Shown here: positions 41,475 to 50,446 of the stretch, piece by piece | How the letters are laid out: every line of letters begins with the position of its first letter | Numbering within the stretch: position 1 is the first letter of the stretch | Source: Rhodococcus sp. 4CII | GTDB lineage: Bacteria; Actinomycetota; Actinomycetes; Mycobacteriales; Mycobacteriaceae | NCBI RefSeq assembly: GCF_014256275.1 | Contig: NZ_JACCFE010000002.1 | Span: 1,984,001 to 2,048,000 of the forward strand | DNA: 64,000 nucleotides | Direction: 5' to 3' | The notes under the pieces: generated by a model | Databases searched by the model: none | What the model was told of the DNA's origin: nothing | The model's input: the letters and a program-made list of their open reading frames with translations, nothing else | Made by a program: the position numbers and the translations under genes

Positions 41475-42248
41475 ATGCCCGACCGTCCGTCCCTCACCGG
41501 GGCTCCCTGCTGGATCGATCTCACCAGTTCCGACCCACAACAGGTCATTCCGTTCTACACGGGGCTGTTCGGGTGGAACTCCGACACCAACGAGGATCCG
41601 CAGTACGGCGGTTACTCCATCTTCAGCAGCAAAGGCAAACCCATTGCGGGGCTGGGCCCCCAGCAGCAGGGGAACCCGTACGGGAACGTCTGGACCACGT
41701 ACATCGCGTCCGAGGACGCCGAGGCCACCGCAGCGAAGGCCGCCGCGGCCGGCGGCCAGGTGATGATGCCCGCGATGACCGTCGGCGACCAGGGCACGAT
41801 GGCCATTCTCGGCGATCCCGCCGGCGCCGTCATCGGCGTGTGGCAGGCCGATCAGCACAGCGGCTTCGGACTGGTCGACGAACCCGGCGCACCCGTCTGG
41901 CACGAAACGCTGTCCCGCGACTACGCGGCGGCACTCCCCTTCTACGCGGACGTCTTCGGCTGGACTTACCAGACCCTCGGCGACACAGACGAATTCCGCT
42001 ACTCCCAGGCCAACCTCGGCGACCGCACCGTCGCCGGCATCATGGACGCCGGCTCGTTCCTGCCCGAGGGTTCCCCCTCGTTCTGGCAGTTCTACATCGG
42101 CGTCGAGGACACCGATGCAGCGGTCGCGAAGGTGACCGAACTGGGGGGCAGCGTCCGGCGTGAACCGGAGGACACCCCGTTCGGACGGCTCGCGTCCGTC
42201 GCCGATCCCCTCGGCGCCGCATTCCAGATCACCACGTTGCAGTCCTGA
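41475..42248 (+). CDS. Two-domain VOC-family protein
   Basis: A 257-aa protein with two VOC (glyoxalase/bleomycin-resistance) domains of about 120 residues each. The first opens CWIDLTSSDPQQVIPFYTGLFGW and the second WHETLSRDYAAALPFYADVFGW, the mark of the CFP30B/SCO-type actinobacterial family. The classical glyoxalase metal set is not complete, so it may bind rather than convert its ligand. ATG 41475 has AGGAG 6 bases upstream. Confidence 0.85.
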   Translation: MPDRPSLTGAPCWIDLTSSDPQQVIPFYTGLFGWNSDTNEDPQYGGYSIFSSKGKPIAGLGPQQQGNPYGNVWTTYIASEDAEATAAKAAAAGGQVMMPAMTVGDQGTMAILGDPAGAVIGVWQADQHSGFGLVDEPGAPVWHETLSRDYAAALPFYADVFGWTYQTLGDTDEFRYSQANLGDRTVAGIMDAGSFLPEGSPSFWQFYIGVEDTDAAVAKVTELGGSVRREPEDTPFGRLASVADPLGAAFQITTLQS

Positions 42249-42285
42249 ACCGGTGCCGGCGGCGCGGCCCGTCCGCGCCGCCGTT

Positions 42286-43215
42286 TCACACCGGACCGAA
42301 CGACGCCTGCGCCTCCTTGGCGTCCCAGATGTCCAGGAGTGAGCGGAGGATCTCCTCCGACATGCCCAGACCGCCGAGATGGCTCTCTCCGTGCATCGTG
42401 TGGAACTCGGCGTCCGGGAGCAGCGCAACCATGTGCTGCCCGTGCCGGAGGGGGATGATGTGGTCGCAGTCGCCGTGCCACCAGCGCACGGGGGTCTTGA
42501 CCGCATTGACCCGGAATCCCCAGTCCCGTGCGAACAGTACGAGGTCCGCGAACGGGGCACTGAGCTGTTTGCTGCCGCCGTTGAGCAGATCGTCCAGGAA
42601 CATCGCCTTGAACTCCGGCCGCGCGAGCAGGCGGCGGTCGCCTTCCGGGGACAGCCGCCCGTACAGGTCGATGATCGGCGACGCGAACGGCCTCGCCAGC
42701 CTGATGACGGAACTCGCCGCCAGCCCGACCGGGACGCCGCCCGCCGCCAGCACCGGTGCCGCCAGCACCGCGAGATCCATCAAACCGCTGCGGATGGCGT
42801 CGGGTCCCTGCGTCGGCGCGACACCGCCGAGGATGCCGGCCGCGATCACCCGATCGGGCATCGCGTGCGCCGCCGCCAGCGTGTAAGGGCCGCCGCCGGA
42901 CAGTCCGACGAGCGCCATCTGATCGATGCCCAGGGTGTCGGCGACCGTGCGCAGGTCCTCCGCGAAGTCGACCACGGCGCCGTACCGGTGCGGCGTCGAC
43001 GACCCCACCCCCGGCCGGTCGATCCCGATCAGCCGCACGTGCTCACGTTCGGCGAACGCACGCGCCTCCATCGGCACCTGCCTGCGCGCACCGGGTGTGC
43101 CGTGCAGCCAGAACACTGCCCTGCCCTGAGCCGAACCGAATTCCGCGAAGCCGAGCCGACGCCCCTCGCCTACGGCGACTGTGCCCTCCAACTGCGGGCG
43201 TGCGATATCCACCAT
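42286..43215 (-). CDS. Alpha/beta-hydrolase fold protein
   Basis: A 309-aa hydrolase. The oxyanion-hole segment is FWLHGTPGARRQ; the nucleophile elbow is GLSGGGPYTLAAA; the acid is likely in WWHGDCDHIIPL and the histidine in HGESHLGG. This is an ordinary cytoplasmic esterase/epoxide-hydrolase-like enzyme with a cap region before residue 230. ATG 43215 (MVDIARPQLEG) is chosen; GTG 43245 would add ten residues. The substrate is unknown. Confidence 0.82.
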   Translation of the reverse strand: MVDIARPQLEGTVAVGEGRRLGFAEFGSAQGRAVFWLHGTPGARRQVPMEARAFAEREHVRLIGIDRPGVGSSTPHRYGAVVDFAEDLRTVADTLGIDQMALVGLSGGGPYTLAAAHAMPDRVIAAGILGGVAPTQGPDAIRSGLMDLAVLAAPVLAAGGVPVGLAASSVIRLARPFASPIIDLYGRLSPEGDRRLLARPEFKAMFLDDLLNGGSKQLSAPFADLVLFARDWGFRVNAVKTPVRWWHGDCDHIIPLRHGQHMVALLPDAEFHTMHGESHLGGLGMSEEILRSLLDIWDAKEAQASFGPV

Positions 43216-43264
43216 TCCCACAGCTTCGCACGTGACCGTCGTCACGTTTTCGTTCGGGACCCGA

Positions 43265-43882
43265 TCAGCGGTGCGCGGTGGACGTGAACTGGTAGGTCGC
43301 GGCGTCGACGATCTGATCGGGCGACACCTCGATCTCGCCGTTCAGCCACGCAGTCATGAGTTCCGCGAGCCCGCCCACGAACAGCAGTGCGGTGATCTCG
43401 TCCTGCGGCGACGACCACGCCCGGTCGCCGTACAGCGCCTTCGATTCCTCGGCGACCAGCAGCGCGAACGCTCGCAACAATTCGCGTCTGCGCGTCCGCA
43501 GCGGCTCGGCGCCCGCCGACTCGATGATCGACACCCTGCCCTTCCGCGGGTCGGTCGTCAGGATGTCGACGAACGTCGCGATGGCGGCTCGCGCCCGCAC
43601 CTCCGGGTCACCGGTCACGGTCTGCAGGGTGACCCGCGCGGCCTCCCCGATCTCCGCGGCGATGCCCTCGATCACCTGCACCAGCAGGTCGTCCCGACTG
43701 CGGAAGCTCTCGTAGAAGTAGCGTTCCGTCAGTTTCGCCTCGGCGCAGATGGCGGTCATGGTCGCCTTCTCGCCGCCGACGGTGCCGAACACCTTCAGTC
43801 CCGCCTCGAGCAGCCGCGCGCGACGGTCCGAGGCCCGCTCCTCCGAACTTCGTCCGCGGTACTGCCGCGCCGGCCGACTCAT
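43265..43882 (-). CDS. TetR-family regulator (divergent from the P450)
   Basis: A 205-aa TetR protein. The HTH spans about 15-62 (ERASDRRARLLEAGLKVFGTVG, ATMTAICAEAKLTERYFYESFRSRDDLL). The C-terminal ligand domain has no recognised signature. ATG 43882 is used. It is divergent from the cytochrome P450, with a perfect inverted repeat between them at 43928-43945, so it very probably represses both genes until a P450 substrate binds. Confidence 0.88.
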   Translation of the reverse strand: MSRPARQYRGRSSEERASDRRARLLEAGLKVFGTVGGEKATMTAICAEAKLTERYFYESFRSRDDLLVQVIEGIAAEIGEAARVTLQTVTGDPEVRARAAIATFVDILTTDPRKGRVSIIESAGAEPLRTRRRELLRAFALLVAEESKALYGDRAWSSPQDEITALLFVGGLAELMTAWLNGEIEVSPDQIVDAATYQFTSTAHR

Positions 43883-43927
43883 CACTCGATGTTGACAGAC
43901 CTGCAGGGGTGACGCACACTACACACA

Positions 43928-43945
43928 TCTGACAGGACGCCCTGT
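43928..43945. promoter_or_regulatory. TetR operator between tetR and P450 genes
   Basis: TGACAGG-ACGC-CCTGTCA has perfect 7-base arms with a 4-base spacer and lies midway in the 87-base divergent gap (tetR start 43882, P450 start 43970). Size, symmetry and position are as expected for a TetR operator; binding has not been shown. Confidence 0.7.
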
Positions 43946-43969
43946 CACATACGCCGACGAGGAGGGCCG

Positions 43970-45328
43970 ATGCCCAAAGTTCTCGCTGCTCCCCCACCGG
44001 AAAGTGCCCTGCTACCCATCTCGGGCAATGCCGGATTCCCTGTCATCGGACACTCGCTCGACTACTTCCGCGACCCGATGGGACTGCTGCAGAGCCGCTG
44101 GGATCGTTACGGTCCCGTGTCCTGGCTGAGCATGGCCGGCAAGAGGTGGGTCACCGTGCTCGGGCCGGACGGCTGCCAGGAGATCCTGCAGAACAAGGAA
44201 CGGGCATTCGTCAACAGCGACGGGTGGAGCGTGCTGATCGGGCCGTTCTTCCACCGCGGCCTCATGCTCCTCGACGGCGACGAACACCTCGCGCATCGGC
44301 GGATCATGCAGCAGGCGTTCACCCGCGACCGGTTGTCGCGCTACACCGAGGCACTCCATCCCGCGGTCGAGAGGGGACTCGACGCCTGGCAGCCCGCCCT
44401 CGGGTTCACCGCGTACCCCGCACTGAAGGAACTGACGCTGGATCTCGCCACGAGCATCTTCATGGGCGGTGCCGAGGGGTCGACGCACCGGGAGATGGCC
44501 GAGATCAACAAAGCCTTCGTCGACTGCGTGCAGGCCGCCACCTCTGTGGTGCGGTACCCACTGCCCGGAACCCGGTGGAAACGCGGCATCGACGGACGCG
44601 CGCGCCTCGAGGACTTCTTCCGTCGCTACCTGCCCGCCCGGCGCGCGGATGCAGGCGACGATCTGTTCTCCGCGCTCTGCCACATCGAGTCCGACGAGGG
44701 CAGGCGGTTCGGCGACGACGACGTCGTCAACCACATGATCTTCCTGCTGATGGCCGCCCACGACACGTCCACGATCACCCTGTCGACGATGATGCAGTAC
44801 CTCGGCCAGCATCCCGAATGGCAGGAGCGTTGCAGGCGGCAGTCGGCGGCGCTCGGCACGACCACCCCGACCTACGACCAACTCGACGAACTCACCGACC
44901 TGGACCTCGTGATGAAGGAGTGCCTGCGCCTCGTCCCACCGGTGCCGGTGGTCGCCCGCCGGGCAGTGAAGGACACCGAGGTGCTCGGCTGCTACATCCC
45001 ACGGGGAACGTACATGTCCGTGGTCGTGCACTTCACGCACCACATGCCCGAGTACTGGCCCGACCCGGAGAGGTTCGACCCCGAGCGGTTCGCACCCGAA
45101 CGCCGCGAGGACAAGGTGCACCGGTTCGCATGGGAACCGTTCGGCGGCGGCGTGCACAAATGCCTGGGAATGCATTTTGCCGGCGCCGAGATCAAGACGG
45201 TCATGCATCACCTGCTGCAGCGATTCGACTGGCAGGTGAGCCCCGATTACATCGCCCCGCTGAACTACACCTCGCTGCCGTTCCCCTCCGACGGCCAACC
45301 CGTGGACCTGTATCACCGCATCCACTGA
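43970..45328 (+). CDS. Cytochrome P450
   Basis: A 452-aa P450. The heme-binding loop is WEPFGGGVHKCLGMHFA with the Cys ligand; the I-helix oxygen-activation motif is AAHDTS; the K-helix ExxR is KECLRL; PERFDPERF is the meander region. The N terminus has no membrane anchor. No ferredoxin or reductase gene adjoins, so electrons come from elsewhere. ATG 43970 has GAGGAGG about 6 bases upstream. Control by the divergent TetR is likely. It resembles P450s acting on large hydrophobic substrates such as sterols, but the substrate cannot be told. Confidence 0.92.
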   Translation: MPKVLAAPPPESALLPISGNAGFPVIGHSLDYFRDPMGLLQSRWDRYGPVSWLSMAGKRWVTVLGPDGCQEILQNKERAFVNSDGWSVLIGPFFHRGLMLLDGDEHLAHRRIMQQAFTRDRLSRYTEALHPAVERGLDAWQPALGFTAYPALKELTLDLATSIFMGGAEGSTHREMAEINKAFVDCVQAATSVVRYPLPGTRWKRGIDGRARLEDFFRRYLPARRADAGDDLFSALCHIESDEGRRFGDDDVVNHMIFLLMAAHDTSTITLSTMMQYLGQHPEWQERCRRQSAALGTTTPTYDQLDELTDLDLVMKECLRLVPPVPVVARRAVKDTEVLGCYIPRGTYMSVVVHFTHHMPEYWPDPERFDPERFAPERREDKVHRFAWEPFGGGVHKCLGMHFAGAEIKTVMHHLLQRFDWQVSPDYIAPLNYTSLPFPSDGQPVDLYHRIH

Positions 45329-45351
45329 GAAGTTCGACCATAGTGGGGGTC

Positions 45352-46512
45352 ATGACCGTTTCGGCGCCGCCGCTCGACGTGTACTCGCAAGCCACGCTGT
45401 CGGCCCTCATGCCGTCCGTTCTCGCCTCGCTGGGGGTCGCCGGCGAACCCAACCGGCTGCACCTGCCCGACAGCCGGCACACCGTCGTGCTCCTGATCGA
45501 CGGGCTGGGCTGGACGCTGCTGCGGCGTCACCGCGAACACGCGCCGTTCCTGGACGGCCTCGCGGGGCGGCCGATCCGGGCCGGGTTCCCCACCACGACG
45601 GCCACCAGCATCGCGTCGTTCGGCACCGGACTGCCGTCGGGCAGCCACGGCATCACCGGCTACCAGTCATACGTTCGTGCGGTTCACGGCACGCTCAACT
45701 GGCTGTCGTGGCGCGCCGGGCACAAGGGCGACGAACTCACCCGGCTGGTTCCCGAGGTGGTCCAGCCCGCACCCACGGTGTTCGAACGTGCCGCGGCGGA
45801 CGGCATCACGTGCACGACCGTGGTGCCCGCGAAGTTCGACGGGTCCGGCCTCACCCGCGCCGTCCTCCGCGGCGGCACGTTCCGGGGCATACACGCGTAC
45901 GGTGACCTCATCGCACACGTCGTCGCCGCCTCCCGGTCCGGCGAACGGACCCTCACGTACTGCTATCTCAGCGAAATCGACACGCTCGGGCACATTTACG
46001 GTCCGGGAGCCGAATCCTGGCTGCAGCAGCTCGCCGTCGTCGACCGGCTCGTCGAGAAACTCGTCGCCGGTCTCGCGGCCGCGGGTCCGGGCATCACCCT
46101 CCACGTCACCGCCGACCACGGCATGATCACCGTCGACGACGCGGACAAGATCGACTTCGACAGCACGCCGGCGTTGTCGGACGGCGTGTCGGCCCTCGCC
46201 GGCGAACCCCGCTGCAGGCACGTCCACGCAAGGGCCGGAGCCGCGCACGACGTCGCCTCCCGGTGGAGGAGCGAACTGGGACACCGCATGTGGATCGGAA
46301 CGCGGGACGAGGCCGTCACCGCCGGGCTGTTCGGCCCCGCTGTGCGGTCCGAGGTGCAGGACCGCATCGGGGACGTCGTCGCCATCGCGCAGGGCGGTGC
46401 CGCCGTGGTGCGGAGGAAGGCGGAATCGAGGCTGTCCGCACTGCCCGGCCAGCACGGCGCCCTCAGCGACGACGAGTTGCTGATCCCCCTGCTCCACACC
46501 GTCACCCCGTAA
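45352..46512 (+). CDS. Type I phosphodiesterase / nucleotide pyrophosphatase family protein
   Basis: A 386-aa alkaline-phosphatase-superfamily hydrolase. Metal and nucleophile residues are in VVLLIDGLGW (Asp), GFPTTTATSIASFGTG (Thr nucleophile), LSEIDTLGHIYG (Asp, His) and VTADHGM (Asp, His). It should hydrolyse phosphodiester or pyrophosphate bonds; no signal peptide is obvious, so it is probably cytoplasmic. ATG 45352 (MTVSAPP) lies 23 bases after the P450 stop and may be co-transcribed with it; a much longer frame through the P450 gene was rejected. Confidence 0.88.
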   Translation: MTVSAPPLDVYSQATLSALMPSVLASLGVAGEPNRLHLPDSRHTVVLLIDGLGWTLLRRHREHAPFLDGLAGRPIRAGFPTTTATSIASFGTGLPSGSHGITGYQSYVRAVHGTLNWLSWRAGHKGDELTRLVPEVVQPAPTVFERAAADGITCTTVVPAKFDGSGLTRAVLRGGTFRGIHAYGDLIAHVVAASRSGERTLTYCYLSEIDTLGHIYGPGAESWLQQLAVVDRLVEKLVAGLAAAGPGITLHVTADHGMITVDDADKIDFDSTPALSDGVSALAGEPRCRHVHARAGAAHDVASRWRSELGHRMWIGTRDEAVTAGLFGPAVRSEVQDRIGDVVAIAQGGAAVVRRKAESRLSALPGQHGALSDDELLIPLLHTVTP

Positions 46513-46586
46513 TCCCGGGCCGCTCAACGGCCCCCGGCACCACTCCTGATAGAAATGACGAACAGCGTTGATTTCAGGAGAGATTC

Positions 46587-47348
46587 ATGCCCCGCTCTGC
46601 GGTACCGAACACCGGCTCCATCATCACGACCGTCCGGAACAAGTGGCCCTGGATCCTCGCCGGCCTCGTGATCGTGGTTCTCGTCGCGATGCTGTCCCCC
46701 GCCCCCGACGACACCCTCGCCGCCGGCACCGAACCGATCGCGCCATCGGAAGTCACTGACGCACAACAGATACAGTCGGCCTTCGTCGCGCTCACCACCC
46801 TCGACGTGAAGGGGCGGGCACCCAAGACCGGATACGACCGGGAACTGTTCGGCGCCAGCTGGACCGACAACGTGTCGGTGGCGCTCGGACACAACGGCTG
46901 CGACACCCGCAACGACATCCTCCGACGCGACCTCGTCGACATCACCTCACGCGACCGCACCCGCGACTGCGTGGTGCAGTCGGGGACGTTGCGGGATCTG
47001 TACACGGGCAACATCATTGCGTTCACCCGGGGCACCAGGACGTCGGACGCGGTGCAGATCGATCACGTGGTGGCGTTGTCGGACGCGTGGCAGAAGGGTG
47101 CGCAACTCCTCGACGCCCAGACGCGGGCCGACCTCGCGAACGACCCCCGCAACCTGCAGGCGGTGGACGGCCCGACCAATCAGCGCAAGAGCGACGCCGA
47201 CGCATCGACGTGGCTGCCCCCGCTGGCGGCGTACCGCTGCACCTACGTGGCACGTCAGGTCGAAGTGAAAGTGGCGTACCGGCTCTGGGTGACACCCGCC
47301 GAGCACGACGCGATGGCCGCGGTGCTCACCGGCTGCGGCGCCCGATGA
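46587..47348 (+). CDS. Secreted DUF1524 (HNH-like) nuclease, short paralog
   Basis: A 253-aa protein with one N-terminal hydrophobic segment (WPWILAGLVIVVLVAML) and the DUF1524/GmrSD-C domain: GYDRELFG, GCDTRNDIL, DHVVALSDAW, NDPRNLQAVDG-x-TNQRKSD. It is clearly paralogous to 38587-39666 but stops right after the nuclease domain, lacking the Pro/Ala linker and excalibur motif. ATG 46587 has AGGAG 7 bases upstream. Its stop abuts the stop of the convergent DUF3060 gene (TGATCA). Confidence 0.85.
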   Translation: MPRSAVPNTGSIITTVRNKWPWILAGLVIVVLVAMLSPAPDDTLAAGTEPIAPSEVTDAQQIQSAFVALTTLDVKGRAPKTGYDRELFGASWTDNVSVALGHNGCDTRNDILRRDLVDITSRDRTRDCVVQSGTLRDLYTGNIIAFTRGTRTSDAVQIDHVVALSDAWQKGAQLLDAQTRADLANDPRNLQAVDGPTNQRKSDADASTWLPPLAAYRCTYVARQVEVKVAYRLWVTPAEHDAMAAVLTGCGAR

Positions 47349-47987
47349 TCACGCGCCGGGCGGGGTGAGCCGGTTCGCCGAGCCCGTGTCGGCCGCCGCG
47401 GCCGTCGCACCGGAATCCCAGTCGACCGTGTTGTTGGAACCGGAGACGTCGAGGGAGTCGAGCGACACGGCGCGCACGACGTTGTCGTTACCGCTCACCG
47501 TCATCGCCCCGGAGTCGTCGACGTTCACGGAGTTCCCACTTCCGCCGACCGAGATCCGCTCCGCCTGCGTGCCGAGCACGGTCACGGCGTTGCCCTGCAG
47601 GTCGATCGACTCGACGACGTCGATGGTGGCACTGTTGCTGCGCCCCGCTATGGTGAGAGTTCCGGTCTGCCCGCCGACGAGCCCGGTGTCCTGACCGCGC
47701 ACGATCACCGCGTTCGACCTGGCCACGTTCGCCGAGACGCCGTTGGCCTCGATCGTGACGGTGCCGCATTCACCGTCGAGCACGACCCCGGCGCCGTCCT
47801 TGTTCACGATCACGTCGCGGCCCGCGCAATCGCCGCCCGAGTTCAGTTCCACCGCGGAGCCGTCGCCTCGGGCCGGTTCGCTGTCGTGCGCGGCGTCCCG
47901 TCCGCACCCGCCGGACGCCGCGGCCACCACCACCAGACAGGCGATCGTGGCCGCGGCGCGGAAACCGCTCCGCCGGAGGTTGTGCAT
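47349..47987 (-). CDS. DUF3060 exported (lipo)protein
   Basis: A 212-aa exported protein. The signal region is FRAAATIACLVVVAAASGGC; the Cys suggests lipid attachment, though SGGC is a weak lipobox. The rest is a DUF3060 beta-solenoid-like repeat of ~16-residue units rich in Asn, Val, Thr and Gly (for example SGNSVNVDDSGAMTVSGND). Function unknown; such repeats resemble parallel beta-helices on the cell surface. ATG 47987 lies 10 bases after the fabH stop, so the two may be co-transcribed. Confidence 0.75.
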   Translation of the reverse strand: MHNLRRSGFRAAATIACLVVVAAASGGCGRDAAHDSEPARGDGSAVELNSGGDCAGRDVIVNKDGAGVVLDGECGTVTIEANGVSANVARSNAVIVRGQDTGLVGGQTGTLTIAGRSNSATIDVVESIDLQGNAVTVLGTQAERISVGGSGNSVNVDDSGAMTVSGNDNVVRAVSLDSLDVSGSNNTVDWDSGATAAAADTGSANRLTPPGA

Positions 47988-47997
47988 AGAACGCAGA

Positions 47998-49017
47998 TCA
48001 GCTCTGCGCGAGCACCGGCATCGTGACAACCTGGCCCGCGTAGGACAGACCGGCACCGAACGCGAGGAGCAGCGCGGTGTCGCCGGGCTTGACGTCTCCG
48101 TTCGCCAGCATCGCTTCCATCGCGAGCGGCACGGACGCGGCCGAGGTGTTGCCGGACTCGGCGATGTCGTCGGAGACCGGCACGTTCTCGGGAAGCTTCA
48201 TGCTGCGGGCGATCACCTCGGTGATCCGGGAGTTCGCCTGATGCGGAACGAAGGCGTCCAGATCCTCGACGGTCAGTCCGGCCTTCTCGACGGCGGCGAG
48301 CGCGACCTTGCCCATCTCGAAGGCTGCCCAGCGGAACACCGCGGTGCCGGCCATCTTGATGTACGGACGCTTGGCGCCCGGCGTCGTGATGTATTCGTAC
48401 CAGTCCAGGTCCTGCACGATGGCGTCGGACTGGGAGCCGTCCGAACCCCACTCCACCGGCCCGATGCCCGCGACGTCGCTCTTGCCGACCACGACGGCAC
48501 CGGCACCGTCACCGAAGATGAAGCGCGTGGAGCGGTCCGTCGGTTCGGTGGTGACGCTCATCTTCTCGACACCCACCACGAGGGCGTAGTCGACCGATCC
48601 GCCGCGCACCAGATCCGACGCCACGGTCAGCGCCGTGCAGAAGCCGGCGCAACCGCCACCGAGGTCGAACGCACCGGGACCGCTGGTACCCAGCGCGTCG
48701 GCTACCAGAGCCGCGGCGGGCGGCGTCAGGAGGAGATACGTCGACGTGGCGACGATGACGCAGCCGATCTGCTCGGGGTCGATACCGCTCGCCTCGATGG
48801 CCTTGCGTCCGGCCTCGATGGACATCGTGACGACGTCCTCGTTCTCCGCCGCGAACCGCCGGTTCCGGATGCCCGAGCGAGACTGGATCCACTCGTCCGT
48901 CGAGTCGATCAGTTCACAGATCTCGTCGTTGGTGACAACCCGCTCGGGCCGATACGCGCCGAGCCCGAGAAGGGCGGACTGCCGACCTCCAGCCACGGTG
49001 GCAATCTGCTTTCCCAT
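47998..49017 (-). CDS. fabH: Beta-ketoacyl-ACP synthase III (FabH)
   Basis: A 339-aa condensing enzyme with catalytic Cys123 (GGGCAGF), His in FVPHQANSRI and Asn in ESGNTSAAS. FabH joins acyl-CoA to malonyl-ACP; in mycolate-bearing bacteria it links FAS-I acyl-CoA products to FAS-II elongation. The opening LLGLGAYRPERVVTNDEIC fits. ATG 49017 has GAGGAG 9 bases upstream. A TTAC-N6-GTAA site at 49120-49133 precedes it, the same motif seen before the fatty-acid genes at 51-61 kb. Confidence 0.92.
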   Translation of the reverse strand: MGKQIATVAGGRQSALLGLGAYRPERVVTNDEICELIDSTDEWIQSRSGIRNRRFAAENEDVVTMSIEAGRKAIEASGIDPEQIGCVIVATSTYLLLTPPAAALVADALGTSGPGAFDLGGGCAGFCTALTVASDLVRGGSVDYALVVGVEKMSVTTEPTDRSTRFIFGDGAGAVVVGKSDVAGIGPVEWGSDGSQSDAIVQDLDWYEYITTPGAKRPYIKMAGTAVFRWAAFEMGKVALAAVEKAGLTVEDLDAFVPHQANSRITEVIARSMKLPENVPVSDDIAESGNTSAASVPLAMEAMLANGDVKPGDTALLLAFGAGLSYAGQVVTMPVLAQS

Positions 49018-49119
49018 CGATCGATCTCCTCATCAGGTCCCGCGTGGTTACGCGCAGTGTGGACTTGTCGCCAGCACACGTTACGTCGAGCGCCGCCCAC
49101 GGGGTAGCACCGGTTCCTG

Positions 49120-49133
49120 TTACTCGCCGGTAA
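49120..49133. promoter_or_regulatory. TTAC-N6-GTAA operator upstream of fabH
   Basis: TTACTCGCCGGTAA with outer bases extending it to TGTTAC...GTAACA, about 103 bases upstream of fabH and 170 bases upstream of the divergent DUF4185 gene. It differs from the reverse complement of the fadE5 site by one base in 14. The remainder of the 286-base gap (49018-49303) shows no other clear element. Confidence 0.6.
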
Positions 49134-49303
49134 CAAGAGGTCGGAGGAGAAATGCGACGACACGAAAAGGGCGGTCAAACCCACACTTCGGCACGAACGT
49201 ACTTGTTAGACTTTCCCCGGTTTCCAGCAGTTGATCACCGGTAGGGGGAGTGGTCGTTCCAGGCCACGCAGTGCCGCCTGCTGCCAGAGATGGAGAGTCC
49301 CTC

Positions 49304-50425
49304 GTGAAGCGAACCAGAGCTCTTGCAGCAGCGTCACTCGTCGGCGCGGCGGTGACGTTGATCACCTTCGGCTTCGCCGGTCCGGCGGCAGCGAATCCCA
49401 ACGCCATCAACCCGATTCCCGGCCTCAACGGCACCAACGGGATACCGCGCCTCACCGGGCGCACCCAGGCGGTCGCGCAACAGACCGGCATGCTCAGCCC
49501 GAACCGCACCCAGGACGCCAACGTCCTCGGCACCGACCTCGGCATCATGTGGGACAACGGCCAGGGCCAGGTCCTCACGGCGTTCGGCGACTCCGCCGGG
49601 CTCGGGCTGCCCAACCTGCTGTCGGGCAGCCTGTGGGCCTGGCGCAGCAGCACACTCTTCCGCAGCTCGGACGGCATCCTGTCGGACGGGATGAACTTCG
49701 ACAGCTCGCCGCGCGACATCTTCGGCCAGTCCAAGGAACTCGTCCCGAGCCCCAAGATCCCGTTCGTCGAGATCAGCCGCATCCCCACCGCCGGCGTCGC
49801 CGCCGGCAACACCCAGGTGCTGAGCATGATGTCGGTGAAGAACTGGGGTCCGGCCGGAACGTGGGACACCAACTACTCCGGCCTCGTGTACTCCCAGGAC
49901 AACGGCGAGAACTGGACCGTCGCCCCCGAGACGCAGCGGCCGAATGTCGGCGGTAACGCCAACTTCCAGATGAGCGCGTTCGTCAAGGCCGACGGTTTCA
50001 TCTATCAGTACGGCACCCCCGCCGGCCGCGGCGGTCTCGTCCACATCGCGCGGGTCCCGGAAGCTCAGATCATGGATCTCGGCGCGTACGAATATTTCGA
50101 CGGCGCCAAGTGGATCAAGGGCAACCCCGACGTCGCGAAGCCGATAATGCCGGGCGGAGTCGGCGAATTGTCCGTCGCGTACAACCAGTACCTCGGCCAG
50201 TACCTGATGCTGACCACCGACCAGTACAACTCGGTGGTCATGCGACGCTCACCGTCGGTCACCGGGCCGTGGGGCCCGCCGGAGGTGCTCGTCGACACCC
50301 GGGAACTCCCCTCCGCGTACGGCGCCTACATCCATCCGTGGTCGTCGGGACCCGACCTCTACTTCCTCACGACCGTGCACAACAACTACAACGTGCTCCT
50401 CATGCACACCACCCTGACTCCGTAG
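49304..50425 (+). CDS. Secreted DUF4185-family protein
   Basis: A 373-aa exported protein. GTG 49304 (VKRTRALAAAS) follows GGAGAG by 7 bases and opens a signal peptide ending near FAGPAAA|NP. The mature part has repeated Asp/Trp-rich blades (DLGIMWDNGQGQVLTAFGDS, YSGLVYSQDNGENWTVAP, GELSVAYNQYLGQYLML, RRSPSVTGPWGPPE) typical of a five-bladed propeller like glycosidases or sialidases. Catalytic activity is unknown. It stands alone between fabH and the frameshifted methyltransferase. Confidence 0.78.
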   Translation: MKRTRALAAASLVGAAVTLITFGFAGPAAANPNAINPIPGLNGTNGIPRLTGRTQAVAQQTGMLSPNRTQDANVLGTDLGIMWDNGQGQVLTAFGDSAGLGLPNLLSGSLWAWRSSTLFRSSDGILSDGMNFDSSPRDIFGQSKELVPSPKIPFVEISRIPTAGVAAGNTQVLSMMSVKNWGPAGTWDTNYSGLVYSQDNGENWTVAPETQRPNVGGNANFQMSAFVKADGFIYQYGTPAGRGGLVHIARVPEAQIMDLGAYEYFDGAKWIKGNPDVAKPIMPGGVGELSVAYNQYLGQYLMLTTDQYNSVVMRRSPSVTGPWGPPEVLVDTRELPSAYGAYIHPWSSGPDLYFLTTVHNNYNVLLMHTTLTP

Positions 50426-50446
50426 CCGTCGTACTAGCGTCAGGGC

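Noticed and set aside
40214..42163. 649-aa plus frame opposite the FMN oxidase and over the VOC gene
   Set aside because: No domain features; covers two genes with intact catalytic or family motifs in other frames.
44146..45351. Upstream extension of the phosphodiesterase frame (788 aa in total) through the P450 gene
   Set aside because: The added part is Arg/Pro-rich out-of-frame P450 DNA; ATG 45352 starts the recognisable protein.
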